A DNA stretch of 64,000 nucleotides from Chitinophagaceae bacterium UBA7600. GTDB taxonomy: Bacteria > Bacteroidota > Bacteroidia > Chitinophagales > Chitinophagaceae. The translations under genes were made by a program, and so were the position numbers. Below, in pieces: positions 53,400 to 62,066 of this stretch (position 1 is its first letter; each line of letters begins with the position of its first letter). The stretch spans positions 1-64,000 of the forward strand of contig DLKC01000028.1 of NCBI GenBank assembly GCA_002478885.1, in the 5' to 3' direction. A model generated the notes under the pieces. The model had not been told where the DNA came from, made no database searches, and saw only the letters and a program-made list of their open reading frames with translations.

Positions 53400-53426
53400 A
53401 ACTTTTGTTGCGTCGCACACTTGTGC
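53400..53426 (+). repeat. Intergenic repeat, short single A-type arm (copy 19)
   Basis: The core TTGCGTCGCACACTTGTGC is at 53408-53426 and the outer arm is poorly preserved. It lies between tamL and the membrane protein gene. Confidence 0.72.
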
Positions 53427-53500
53427 TTACTGTACGTTGCGCGGCAATAAAAAATCGGTAAGAAATTAAATCAATACTTTAGCCATGATTTTCACCCACA

Positions 53501-54799
53501 ATGCCAAACGATAATATTTTATATGTAATAATAATTTGTGCTTGCTGGTACGCTATCATTTGCTTCGCAATAACACGCATTAGATTTTTCAGCGATTGCG
53601 GTATAAATAAATGGTGGCTTGTTGGTCTGTACTCTTTAAAAGTGCTTGCGGGATTTGCCTATGGTTTTTTTTATCTGCAGCCTGCGTATGTGGCCAACAG
53701 TGACACCTGGCATTATTTTGACCTGAGCAAAGCAGAAACTGACTGGTTGTTGCGTGATCCCGTTGCCTTCTTTACAGATCTTTTTAACCACGGTTATAAT
53801 ACGGCTGGTAACCTTTTTGAAGGCAGTAACTCTTATTGGAACGATCTTAAGAGCAACGTAATAATAAAGCTGATTGCAATAGCTAACGTGGGGACTTTAA
53901 AAAACTATTTCGGTAACATTTTTATTTTCAATTTATTGTTTTTCTTCGGCCCGGTTGCATTGTACAGACTGGTTCAGCAAGTATTTCAGGTTAACAAGTT
54001 ACTTGCTGTAGTAGTCATTTTTTTAATACCTTCTTTCTTGTTTTGGTGCAGTGGTATTCACAAAGACGGGATCATTTTCACATTCACCTGTTTGGTAGCG
54101 TATCATTTTTACAGGCAGGTTAACGATGAGAAGTTGTATATCAGCTCAGCGATTTGGATAGTTGTGTCTTTTATTGTTATTTTTTCACTGAGAAATTTCG
54201 TCGCGCTTTTGCTTTTACCGTCACTATTGCTTTGGTGGCTCATTTACAAAATGCCGGCACGCGCATTTTTTTTTACCAGTTCCATTTATGCATTGGGGCT
54301 GCTTGCATTTTTTGCATCGCCGACAATCGGCGCGTCGTTTGACTTGCCGCAGTATGTGATTGAAAAGCAGAATGAATTCAAACAATTATCCGGTGCATCC
54401 TCTATAGCAGTTCCGCCTCTTGAAAATAGTTTTACCTCGTTTGTTCACTTTTTGCCGACGGCTTTCGATATTGGTTTTTTGCGACCGCATATCGGCGAAA
54501 TAAAAAATTTCAGCTATATCCCATCGGTGCTCGAGGTATTCCTTTTATGGGCAGTCGTTTTCTTTTCAATATTGCTTAGCAGGAAAATATCATTGAAGAA
54601 GCAGCAAAAGGCATTTACATTTTTTGCATTGAGTTTTGCCATATCTTTTCTTTTGCTTGCCGGGTACACGATCACTTTTTCCGGTGCTATTGTAAGATAC
54701 CGAGCCGTTGTGTTACCATTTGTGGCCGCAGCATTCCTGCCTTGGATAAATAATGCACTTATTGGTTTCCAATCTGTCTTTAGCAATAAAAAAAAATAA
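53501..54799 (+). CDS. Hypothetical polytopic membrane protein, 432 residues
   Basis: The protein has about ten transmembrane helices, a short hydrophilic periplasmic region (NSDTWHYFDLSKAETDWLLRDPVAFFTDLFNHGYNTAGNLFEGSNSYWNDLKSN) after the second helix, and a charged C-terminal tail. The arrangement resembles GT-C glycosyltransferases or EpsG/Wzy polymerases, and the acidic first loop is suggestive, but I cannot assign it. It lies alone between tamL and the glutamine-synthetase block. Confidence 0.7.
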   Translation: MPNDNILYVIIICACWYAIICFAITRIRFFSDCGINKWWLVGLYSLKVLAGFAYGFFYLQPAYVANSDTWHYFDLSKAETDWLLRDPVAFFTDLFNHGYNTAGNLFEGSNSYWNDLKSNVIIKLIAIANVGTLKNYFGNIFIFNLLFFFGPVALYRLVQQVFQVNKLLAVVVIFLIPSFLFWCSGIHKDGIIFTFTCLVAYHFYRQVNDEKLYISSAIWIVVSFIVIFSLRNFVALLLLPSLLLWWLIYKMPARAFFFTSSIYALGLLAFFASPTIGASFDLPQYVIEKQNEFKQLSGASSIAVPPLENSFTSFVHFLPTAFDIGFLRPHIGEIKNFSYIPSVLEVFLLWAVVFFSILLSRKISLKKQQKAFTFFALSFAISFLLLAGYTITFSGAIVRYRAVVLPFVAAAFLPWINNALIGFQSVFSNKKK

Positions 54800-54903
54800 C
54801 GCCCCGACCGCTTGCTTAAGCAGGATTATGTTGATGTTGGTGCCGAGTGACAAATGCTATTTATTGTAAATTCGCCATAACAGGCTATTAAAGTAACGAT
54901 ACA

Positions 54904-56259
54904 ATGACAGAAAAAGAATTTATTCAAAAAATTGACAGACTCGATTCGGTAGCGATCAAATTCGCCGTTACCGACATTGATGGTGTGCTGAGAGGAAAGA
55001 TAGTCAACCGTAAAAAATTTTTAAAGGCGATGAAAGAAGGCGTTGGTTTTTGCAGCGTCATCTTTGGGTGGGATATGAATGATGCTGTTTATGATAACTC
55101 ACAAATAAGCGGATGGCATTCAGGCTATGCCGATTCAAAGGCGTCAATTGACATTAATACTTGCCGTTTTATTCCCTGGGATGATGGTATGCCTTTCTTC
55201 GTCGCAGATTTTAGTGAGTCAGAAGAATTGGCGGCTGCCTGTCCCAGGACTCTTTTGAAAAGGGTAAGAAAGCAGGCAATTGACATGGGTTATACCACAA
55301 ATTTTGCCAAGGAATTTGAGTGGTTCAATTTCAAAGAAACTCCCGGGTCACTAAAAGAAAAAAATTTTGCTAATCTCCATCCGCTTACACCGGGGATGTT
55401 TGGTTACTCTCTTTTGCGGCCTTCATTAGAGCAATCTTTTTATAACGATATTTTTTTCCAACTTACTAAGTTCGGCGTACCAGTCGAAGGCCTGCATACC
55501 GAAACCGGGGATGGTGTTTATGAAGCCTGTATCGACTATGCCGATATACTTGAAGCCGGCGACCGTGCGGTGCTTTTTAAATCGTCGGTAAAGGAACTTG
55601 CTTATCGCCATGGCATTATTGCAAGTTTTATGGCAAAGTGGAACAGCCAATTACCGGGGTGTAGCGGCCATATTCACCAAAGTTTGTGGGATGCGGAAGG
55701 AAATGTCAATTTGTTTTATGATGTTTCTGATGAGGCGAATATGAGTGAACTGCTTAAGCAGTATATGGCAGGCCAACTTTACTGTATGCCGTACATTCTG
55801 CCAATGTATGCTCCAACAGTGAATAGCTATAAAAGGTATGTTGACGGAGCATGGGCATCAACATCTGTGAGTTGGGGAATTGAAAACAGAACAACTGCTC
55901 TAAGAATTATCAACCACTCCGAAGAAGGCACAAGACTGGAAACCAGGGCACCGGGCGCGGATGCCAATCCCTATTTATCGCTTGCTGCAAGCCTGGCTTC
56001 GGGATTATATGGCATAAAAAATAAATTGTCGTTAGATATGCCGGCGACCAAAGGCAACGAGTATGACAACCCTCATTCAAGGAAATTTCCGAAAACATTG
56101 CAGGAAGCAACGGAGGCGATGAAGTGCTCGCCCATAGCCGCTGAATTGTTTGGTAGTGCATTTACCGATCATTTTGTAAGAAGCCGTGAATGGGAGTGGC
56201 GGCAGTTTACACAAAAAGTTACCGATTGGGAACTGAAAAGATATTTCGAGATCATTTAA
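54904..56259 (+). CDS. Glutamine synthetase family protein, GSI-like
   Basis: The 451-residue protein has a beta-grasp domain (VAIKFAVTDIDGVLRGKIVNRKKF) and a GS catalytic domain. Active-site signatures are FAKEFEWFNF (first metal-binding Glu), ETGDGVYEACIDYADIL, SFMAKWNSQLPGCSGHIHQSLWD (with the metal-binding His), NSYKRYVDGAWAS and RLETRAPGADANPYLSLAAS. The consensus AKP before the GSGMH-type loop reads AKW. Family members include gamma-glutamylpolyamine and gamma-glutamylanilide synthetases, so this need not make glutamine. The two following genes have kinase and HAD folds. Confidence 0.85.
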   Translation: MTEKEFIQKIDRLDSVAIKFAVTDIDGVLRGKIVNRKKFLKAMKEGVGFCSVIFGWDMNDAVYDNSQISGWHSGYADSKASIDINTCRFIPWDDGMPFFVADFSESEELAAACPRTLLKRVRKQAIDMGYTTNFAKEFEWFNFKETPGSLKEKNFANLHPLTPGMFGYSLLRPSLEQSFYNDIFFQLTKFGVPVEGLHTETGDGVYEACIDYADILEAGDRAVLFKSSVKELAYRHGIIASFMAKWNSQLPGCSGHIHQSLWDAEGNVNLFYDVSDEANMSELLKQYMAGQLYCMPYILPMYAPTVNSYKRYVDGAWASTSVSWGIENRTTALRIINHSEEGTRLETRAPGADANPYLSLAASLASGLYGIKNKLSLDMPATKGNEYDNPHSRKFPKTLQEATEAMKCSPIAAELFGSAFTDHFVRSREWEWRQFTQKVTDWELKRYFEII

Positions 56260-56266
56260 TGTTAGC

Positions 56267-56322
56267 GGCACAAGTGTGCGACGCAAGGAACGATGCCATG
56301 GTTGACAAAGCCGGGTCCAAAA
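56267..56322 (-). repeat. Intergenic repeat, single A-type arm (copy 20)
   Basis: GGCACAAGTGTGCGACGCAA (56267-56286) is followed by GATGCCATGGTTGAC and AAAGCCGGGTCCAAAA, one of the best complete single arms. It lies between the GS-like and kinase-fold genes, starting 7 bases after the stop. Confidence 0.88.
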
Positions 56323-56339
56323 TTTAAATTCTCTGAATT

Positions 56340-57383
56340 ATGGCGTTTATTGATTTTACATCGATTGTGAGAGGAGCGTGGGAAGCCTACGACAACACGA
56401 GAGAAATTTCAGGCATAGTGGACATAAGCGCAAAAGTGTCGACCAACTATGTTTTCAAAATAACATTTAAGGATAGGACAATTATTATTGCCAAGCTTTC
56501 TTATTTTGGAAAGTTTGAGCATTTTGTAGAAGACCATACGATTATTAATTCGTTGTCGAATAACCTGCCTGCTCCATTTGAAAATCTTCTTGCACGGTCT
56601 TTAATGAAAGGCAATTCGCTATTTGTGTATCGTTTTCAAAACGACCTGCTCGATGCGTGGGTGGTTTTTTACAGGCCAATCTCTATTAAAAAAAGATTTC
56701 CACGAAGGCTTGATGAGGAACAGATTGTAAAGTTTGGTGAACAGGTAGCTATGTTTCATAAAGCATGTCACAGCATTCGTAATACTTTGCCGGTTTCTTC
56801 GAAAACCTTAAAGACAGATGTTGATCATTTGCTTCGCCTGCTTGAGACCGATTACGGTCGATATGAATACCGCATGCACATTGACCAGATAAAAGAGCAA
56901 GGCGATTTATTTGTAAAGCATTCGCAGGATTTAAAAGCAGATGAGTTTGATAAGATACCTGTTTTTGTTGACTGGAATATCGGTAATTTTTCTGTAAGTT
57001 CTTCTTATAAACTTTACTCGCGCTGGGATTATGATTGGTTTCGCATGGGATCTCGAATGCTTGATTTTTACTTTTTAAGTAGGGTCGTTTCCAACATTGG
57101 CGATCGTACTGTGTTCAGCTACAACATAGGTCCGTTAATGGAAGAAAGGTTTTTTCTTTTTCTGCGGTCTTATCACGAGGTGTACCCGCTCAGAGAGGCT
57201 GAAATAAGATTTTTAAAGGAAGCTTACCGGTTTTTTATTCTCAACTACGTGGTTAAGGATGGGCGTTATTTCTTTCACGAAATATTTGCGAGCAAACTTC
57301 AGAAAGAGGCATTTCAGTTGTACCTGCCTTCGATTGAAAAAGATTTCAATGCCGATGTGATTTTAAAAGCGCTGAATTTTTGA
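56340..57383 (+). CDS. Kinase-fold (APH/choline-kinase-like) hypothetical protein
   Basis: The protein has 347 residues. FVDWNIGNFSVSSSYKLYSRWDYDWFRMGSRMLDFYFLSR looks like the catalytic region of aminoglycoside phosphotransferases: HGDxxxxN appears as VDWNIGN, and DFD as WDYDWF. The N-terminal lobe has IAKLSYFGKFEHFVEDHTIIN, where Lys could bind ATP. The catalytic His and Asp pattern is altered, so activity is uncertain. The protein is placed between the GS-like and the HAD genes; a small-molecule phosphorylation step is inference. Confidence 0.6.
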   Translation: MAFIDFTSIVRGAWEAYDNTREISGIVDISAKVSTNYVFKITFKDRTIIIAKLSYFGKFEHFVEDHTIINSLSNNLPAPFENLLARSLMKGNSLFVYRFQNDLLDAWVVFYRPISIKKRFPRRLDEEQIVKFGEQVAMFHKACHSIRNTLPVSSKTLKTDVDHLLRLLETDYGRYEYRMHIDQIKEQGDLFVKHSQDLKADEFDKIPVFVDWNIGNFSVSSSYKLYSRWDYDWFRMGSRMLDFYFLSRVVSNIGDRTVFSYNIGPLMEERFFLFLRSYHEVYPLREAEIRFLKEAYRFFILNYVVKDGRYFFHEIFASKLQKEAFQLYLPSIEKDFNADVILKALNF

Positions 57384-57390
57384 GAAATAT

Positions 57391-57447
57391 TTTATAGGCC
57401 CGACTGCAGTAATGCTGTTGATCTTGCGTTGCGTCGAACACTTGTAC
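57391..57447 (+). repeat. Intergenic repeat, single A-type arm (copy 21)
   Basis: The core TTGCGTCGAACACTTGTAC is at 57429-57447 behind TTATAGGCCCGACTG and AGTAATGCTGTTG. It lies after the kinase-fold gene. Confidence 0.82.
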
Positions 57448-57514
57448 TATATCAATCTTACCGGGCAACGTAAATCAGGGCCACACAATGCGTACCTGCT
57501 AAATATTGACTATT

Positions 57515-58360
57515 ATGAATGAAGTTTCGTTTATTACTGTCGCCGAGAAATTTAAAGCGGTGTTTTTGGATTCCTATGGCGTTTTAAAAAATTACAACGG
57601 TCTTATAGATGGTGTACAGGAAGCGATTGATCATTTAAGGAGTAAAGGTATTGCAATTCGAATTCTTACAAACGACGCATCAAGAAGCCAGCAACAGCAG
57701 GCGGAAAGCTTTGTAAGACTCGGATTAAAAGGTATCGACACTCATGAAATTGTAACATCGGGCATGATGGCAAGGCAATATTTGCAACAAAAAATTCTCG
57801 AAGGCAAAATTGGTTACCTCGGCACGGAGAATTCTGCGGAATACATTTTACAGTCGGGCCTCGAGCATATTCCTGTACGGGATATTGATCTTAACAATAT
57901 CGATGATATTGCTGCTTTTGTTTTTTTAGATGATGAAGGTTTTGACTGGAATGAAGACATTAATAAAACCGTTAATCTTCTGCGACGCAAGAATTTACCT
58001 GTTATCGTCGCTAATTCAGATAAATTATACCCTGTTTCAAAGAATGATGTTGCTGTAGCAACAGGTGGCATTGCTAAGTTGGTAGAGAATATGCTTGGTA
58101 AAAAATTTATCCATTTCGGCAAGCCGGACTCCCAAATGTTCATGTATGCATACGACGAATTGAATTTGTATGGCTCTTTTAGTAAGCACGAAATATTAAT
58201 GGTCGGCGACACTTTGCACACTGATATACTGGGTGGTAACAAATTTGGCTTAAAAACAACGCTTGTGCTTTCCGGCAACACAAGTGAGTCAGATGCAAAT
58301 CTTCATATCAACTCCACTGGCATTATTCCCGATTTCATTTGCAGGTCTATTGTTTCGTAA
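57515..58360 (+). CDS. HAD-IIA family hydrolase with atypical motif I
   Basis: This 281-residue NagD-like protein of the HAD superfamily has motif I FLDSYGVLKN, motif II RILTNDASRS, a C2 cap domain (about 85-190), motif III lysine in HFGKPDSQMF, and motif IV ILMVGDTLHTDILGG. Motif I normally has a second acidic residue (DxD) as general acid; here it is Tyr, as in some HAD-IIA subgroups (TIGR01459-like). It may be a phosphotransferase, a slow phosphatase or have a binding role. ATG 57515 is chosen; a TTG at 57506 is in frame. It lies upstream of GSII. Confidence 0.82.
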   Translation: MNEVSFITVAEKFKAVFLDSYGVLKNYNGLIDGVQEAIDHLRSKGIAIRILTNDASRSQQQQAESFVRLGLKGIDTHEIVTSGMMARQYLQQKILEGKIGYLGTENSAEYILQSGLEHIPVRDIDLNNIDDIAAFVFLDDEGFDWNEDINKTVNLLRRKNLPVIVANSDKLYPVSKNDVAVATGGIAKLVENMLGKKFIHFGKPDSQMFMYAYDELNLYGSFSKHEILMVGDTLHTDILGGNKFGLKTTLVLSGNTSESDANLHINSTGIIPDFICRSIVS

Positions 58361-58445
58361 GAGCTTCTATTGATAAATGTGTTTTTTTTTAATGTTTTTA
58401 ATTTTTGGATTATTTAGGCAAAAAATGAGTAAACAGATTAAATTT

Positions 58446-58476
58446 TTGAATTAAAACCATTTTTTATCTACTTTCG
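58446..58476 (+). promoter_or_regulatory. Promoter of the GSII gene
   Basis: TTG at 58446-58448 and TACTTTCG at 58469-58476 are separated by 20 bases, approximating the TTG/TAnnTTTG promoter. The start codon is 48 bases further on, leaving a leader of about 40 nt. I see no riboswitch in it. Confidence 0.5.
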
Positions 58477-58524
58477 CACTGGATTTTTCAAAAAACAACA
58501 TTAATTAATAAATTTTCTGCTTCT

Positions 58525-59535
58525 ATGTCAGTAAAACTAGAGTACATTTGGCTTGATGGTTATAAGCCAACCCAAAGTCTGCGCAGCAAAACAAAAATCG
58601 AAAAGGAATTCAGTGGTAAACTGGAAGATTTACCAATGTGGTCTTTTGATGGTTCTTCTACAGAACAAGCACCTGGAGGCTCTTCTGATTGTTTATTGAA
58701 ACCTGTATTTTTTGTAAAAGATCCTCAGCGTAAAAATGCGTATCTGGTAATGTGCGAAGTATTGAATGCTGACGGTACTCCTCATCCATCAAACGGTCGT
58801 GCAACTATTGAAGACGACGACAATGATTTTTGGTTTGGTTTCGAACAGGAATACTTCCTTTGGGATCCCGCTACAAATAAGCCTCTTGGTTTCCCTGCCG
58901 GTGGCTATCCGGGTCCTCAGGGGCCTTATTATTGCTCGGTTGGCGCTAACAACGCTTTCGGTCGTGAAATAGTGGAGGAGCATTTGGACGTAATTATTGA
59001 AGCAGGTCTTAATGTTGAAGGAATTAACGCCGAAGTTGCTGCTGGCCAGTGGGAATTTCAAATATTTTCTAAAGGAGCCAAGGAAGCTGGTGACCAGATT
59101 TGGGTCGCACGCTATTTACTCGAAAGAATCGGCGAAAAATACGGAGTAGCTGTTAACTGGCATTGTAAGCCGCTCGGTGCTTTAGACTGGAACGGTTCTG
59201 GTATGCACGCCAATTTCTCTAACTCACTATTAAGAAATGCCGGAAGCAAAGATATTTTTGATAAAGTTTGCGAGGCATTCCGCCCTGTGGTTAAAGAACA
59301 CATTGAAGTCTACGGCGCCGATAACCACTTGCGTTTGACAGGCAAACACGAAACAGCAAGCATTATGGATTTCAGCTATGGTGTTTCTGATCGTGGAGCT
59401 TCTATTCGCATCCCTGTTGTTGTGCCTGCAAAAGGTTGGAAAGGCTACCTTGAAGATCGCCGTCCTAACTCTGCAGCTGATCCTTACAAAGTGGCAGCCC
59501 GTATTATTAAAACTGTGAAGTCGGTTAACGCTTAG
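58525..59535 (+). CDS. Glutamine synthetase type II
   Basis: This eukaryote-type enzyme of 336 residues condenses glutamate and ammonia to glutamine with ATP. GSII signatures are LEYIWLDGYKPTQSLRSKTK, LPMWSFDGSSTEQAPGGSSDCLLKP, FWFGFEQEYFLWDP, PQGPYYCSVGANNAFGREIVEEHL, GQWEFQIF, LDWNGSGMHANFSN and the arginine-rich SDRGASIRIPVVVPAKGWKGYLEDRRPNSAADPY. GSII is uncommon in bacteria but is found in Bacteroidota and some actinobacteria and rhizobia. It has its own promoter and terminator. Confidence 0.95.
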   Translation: MSVKLEYIWLDGYKPTQSLRSKTKIEKEFSGKLEDLPMWSFDGSSTEQAPGGSSDCLLKPVFFVKDPQRKNAYLVMCEVLNADGTPHPSNGRATIEDDDNDFWFGFEQEYFLWDPATNKPLGFPAGGYPGPQGPYYCSVGANNAFGREIVEEHLDVIIEAGLNVEGINAEVAAGQWEFQIFSKGAKEAGDQIWVARYLLERIGEKYGVAVNWHCKPLGALDWNGSGMHANFSNSLLRNAGSKDIFDKVCEAFRPVVKEHIEVYGADNHLRLTGKHETASIMDFSYGVSDRGASIRIPVVVPAKGWKGYLEDRRPNSAADPYKVAARIIKTVKSVNA

Positions 59536-59559
59536 AAAAATCAGTTTTTTGATAATTGG

Positions 59560-59591
59560 AAAAACCTTTTGCCAGAGCAAAAGGTTTTTTT
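59560..59591 (+). terminator. Terminator of the GSII gene
   Basis: A perfect 13-bp stem AAAAACCTTTTGC/GCAAAAGGTTTTT has a 4-nt CAGA loop and more T. It lies 24 bases after the stop. Confidence 0.93.
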
Positions 59592-59680
59592 GTCAACACA
59601 ATTTTCACTACGAGGGCGCATAGAATTTAGAATTGTATTTTTACCAGACACCGAAACTTATCACTAACACAATATATTTT

Positions 59681-61876
59681 ATGGAGACACTTAGATTTAA
59701 GGCACTTCAGAATCTCTTTTCAAATTCAGCGGAGGTGCAGGTCGAAGGGCCCCCCAAGGTCACTGCCATATTTGGCGATAACGTTTTTACCATAAAAAAA
59801 GCCCGTGAATATTTGAGCGACGAGGCTTATAAAAGTCTCGCTGCAAGTATAAAAGGAAGTAAAAAAATTGACAGAAATGTCGCTGGCCAAATTGCTAACG
59901 GCATTCGTGCATGGGCTGAGAGTAAGGGAGTAACACACTTCACTCATTGGTTTCAACCGCTTACAGGCAGTACAGCCGAAAAACATGATTCTTTTTTTAC
60001 CTTGAAGAATGACGGTAGCCCTCTTGAAGAATTTGACGGGGGCGCATTAATTCAACAAGAACCTGATGCGTCTTCCTTTCCAAGTGGTGGTTTGAGGGCA
60101 ACTTTCGAGGCTCGCGGATATACCGCATGGGACCCATCTTCTCCGGCATTTATCATTGAAATCGGGCGGGGCAAAACTTTGTGCATCCCCACCATCTTTG
60201 TTTCCTATACCGGCGAGTCTCTTGATTACAAATCTCCATTGGTTAAAGCGCTAGAAGCTTTGAATAAGGCGGCTGTGGATGTTTGTCATTACTTTGACAA
60301 GAATGTATCAAAAGTTACGGCCACACTGGGATGGGAGCAAGAATATTTTGTCATTGACGAACGCCTGGCAAATGCACGCCCCGATCTTGTTCTTTCCGGG
60401 CGTACTGTGTTTGGTGCAGCGCCAGCAAAGGGGCAGCAATTGGAAGATCATTATTTTGGCTCAATACCTGAAAGGGTTTATGCGTACATGCGAGATTTTG
60501 AAGGCGAAGCTTATAAATTAGGAATACCGCTTCGGACAAGGCACAATGAAGTTGCTCCTGCACAGTTTGAATGTGCACCCATTTTTGAAGAAGTGAATCT
60601 TGCTGTGGACCACAATATCCTTTTAATGGATATTATGGAGCGTGTAGCCCGCCGTCACAAACTGAAAGTGTTATTTCATGAGAAACCTTTTGCTGGTATC
60701 AATGGAAGCGGCAAACATAATAATTGGAGTATGGCAACAGATACCGGGGTAAACCTGCTGGCGCCCGGCAAAACGCCGAAAACCAATCTAATGTTTCTCA
60801 CTTTCTTTATCAATACTATCAAAGCAGTATACGATTTTTCCGATGTGTTGCGTGCATCTATTGCATCTGCCGGCAACGATCACAGGCTGGGTGCCAACGA
60901 AGCACCTCCGGCAATAATCTCGGTATTTATAGGCGAATATCTATCAAAGGTTTTATTTGATATTGAAACAAGAGTGGGGGAAAAATTTGATGAACAAGAT
61001 GAAGCAATTCTAAAACTTGATCTGCATAGAAGTATTCCTGAGTTGCTTTTAGATAATACAGACCGTAACAGGACTTCTCCTTTTGCATTTACAGGAAACA
61101 AATTTGAGTTTCGTGCCGTGGGTTCCTCGGCCAATTGCGCCAATGCAATGATCGCTTTAAACTCGATTATGGCAGAAACTTTGACCCGGTTTAAATCAGA
61201 AGTAGATGCGCTAATCGACAAAGGTGAAAAAAAGGAAATTGCAATAATGCACGTGATACAGAAGTATATCGTTGAGAGTAAGTCTGTATTGTTTGAAGGT
61301 GATGGCTACAGCGAAGAATGGCATCATGAGGCTGAGCGCAGGGGATTGCCTAATCTTCGCACTACACCATTGGCCTTAGACGCCATGATATCAGAAAAGG
61401 CTAAACAACTTTTTGAATCGTTAAACGTTTATAATCATGCCGAGCTTGAGGCCCGCCATGAAATTGAACTCGAGAAGTATATCAAGAAAGTTCAGATAGA
61501 AGCTCGTATTATGGGCGACCTTGCATTAAACCATATTATACCATCTGCTATAAAATACCAGAACAGGCTTTCGGCTAATATTGAGGGTATGAAATCTGCG
61601 GGATTGCCTGAAACTGCTTACGCGGCGCAGCTATCAATACTGGCAGATGTTTCGAGACACCTGCAGATCGTCTATACTAAGGTGAGTGAGATGGTAGAGG
61701 CTCGCAAGATCGCCAATAATATGACCGATACCCGCACCAAGGCTATTGCTTATTGCGGCCAGGTTAAAGAACAGTTCTTTGATGATATCCGTTATCACGT
61801 TGATAAATTGGAGAACCTTGTAGACGATGAAGAATGGACCTTGCCAAAATATCGCGAGATGCTTATGCTGCGATAA
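59681..61876 (+). CDS. glnN: Glutamine synthetase type III
   Basis: This large GSIII of 731 residues forms dodecamers in Bacteroides. Signatures are GVTHFTHWFQPLTGSTAEKHDSFF, SSFPSGGLRATFEARGYTAWDPSSPAFI, TLGWEQEYFVID, RHNEVAPAQFECAPIFEE, FHEKPFAGINGSGKHNNWSMAT, ASAGNDHRLGANEAPPAIISVFIG and SPFAFTGNKFEFRAVGSS, with a long C-terminal helical domain. It follows the GSII gene on the same strand, separated by a terminator. The frame is open to 59633, but the ATG at 59681 is typical. It probably serves ammonia assimilation. Confidence 0.96.
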   Translation: METLRFKALQNLFSNSAEVQVEGPPKVTAIFGDNVFTIKKAREYLSDEAYKSLAASIKGSKKIDRNVAGQIANGIRAWAESKGVTHFTHWFQPLTGSTAEKHDSFFTLKNDGSPLEEFDGGALIQQEPDASSFPSGGLRATFEARGYTAWDPSSPAFIIEIGRGKTLCIPTIFVSYTGESLDYKSPLVKALEALNKAAVDVCHYFDKNVSKVTATLGWEQEYFVIDERLANARPDLVLSGRTVFGAAPAKGQQLEDHYFGSIPERVYAYMRDFEGEAYKLGIPLRTRHNEVAPAQFECAPIFEEVNLAVDHNILLMDIMERVARRHKLKVLFHEKPFAGINGSGKHNNWSMATDTGVNLLAPGKTPKTNLMFLTFFINTIKAVYDFSDVLRASIASAGNDHRLGANEAPPAIISVFIGEYLSKVLFDIETRVGEKFDEQDEAILKLDLHRSIPELLLDNTDRNRTSPFAFTGNKFEFRAVGSSANCANAMIALNSIMAETLTRFKSEVDALIDKGEKKEIAIMHVIQKYIVESKSVLFEGDGYSEEWHHEAERRGLPNLRTTPLALDAMISEKAKQLFESLNVYNHAELEARHEIELEKYIKKVQIEARIMGDLALNHIIPSAIKYQNRLSANIEGMKSAGLPETAYAAQLSILADVSRHLQIVYTKVSEMVEARKIANNMTDTRTKAIAYCGQVKEQFFDDIRYHVDKLENLVDDEEWTLPKYREMLMLR

Positions 61877-61961
61877 TTGAGTAAATCATTAAATGATAAC
61901 TCTGCCTCATATAGTGCAGGGCTTTTTTTGTATTGCGCCACCGGGGTTATGAATAACTGCT

Positions 61962-62012
61962 GAAGTCTGCGACGCAACCGGCGATGCATAAATGCTAAGC
62001 CTGGTCCATAAA
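61962..62012 (-). repeat. Intergenic repeat, single A-type arm (copy 22)
   Basis: GAAGTCTGCGACGCAAC (61962-61978) is followed by CGGCGATGCATAAATGC and TAAGCCTGGTCCATAAAA. It lies between the convergent GSIII and OmpA genes. Confidence 0.82.
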
Positions 62013-62016
62013 AAAT

Positions 62017-62040
62017 AAACTCCGCAAACGGGCGGAGTTT
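62017..62040 (-). terminator. Terminator of the OmpA-family gene
   Basis: A 9-bp stem AAACTCCGC/GCGGAGTTT with a 6-nt loop is followed on the minus strand by TTTATTTTTTA. It lies 27 bases after the stop. Confidence 0.85.
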
Positions 62041-62066
62041 ATAAACGAAAAATAATATATAAACGC

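Noticed and set aside
57979..57992. TGCGACGCAA inside the HAD gene
   Set aside because: It matches the core of the repeats but lies in coding sequence for LLRRKN with no outer arm, so chance or codon use is more likely.
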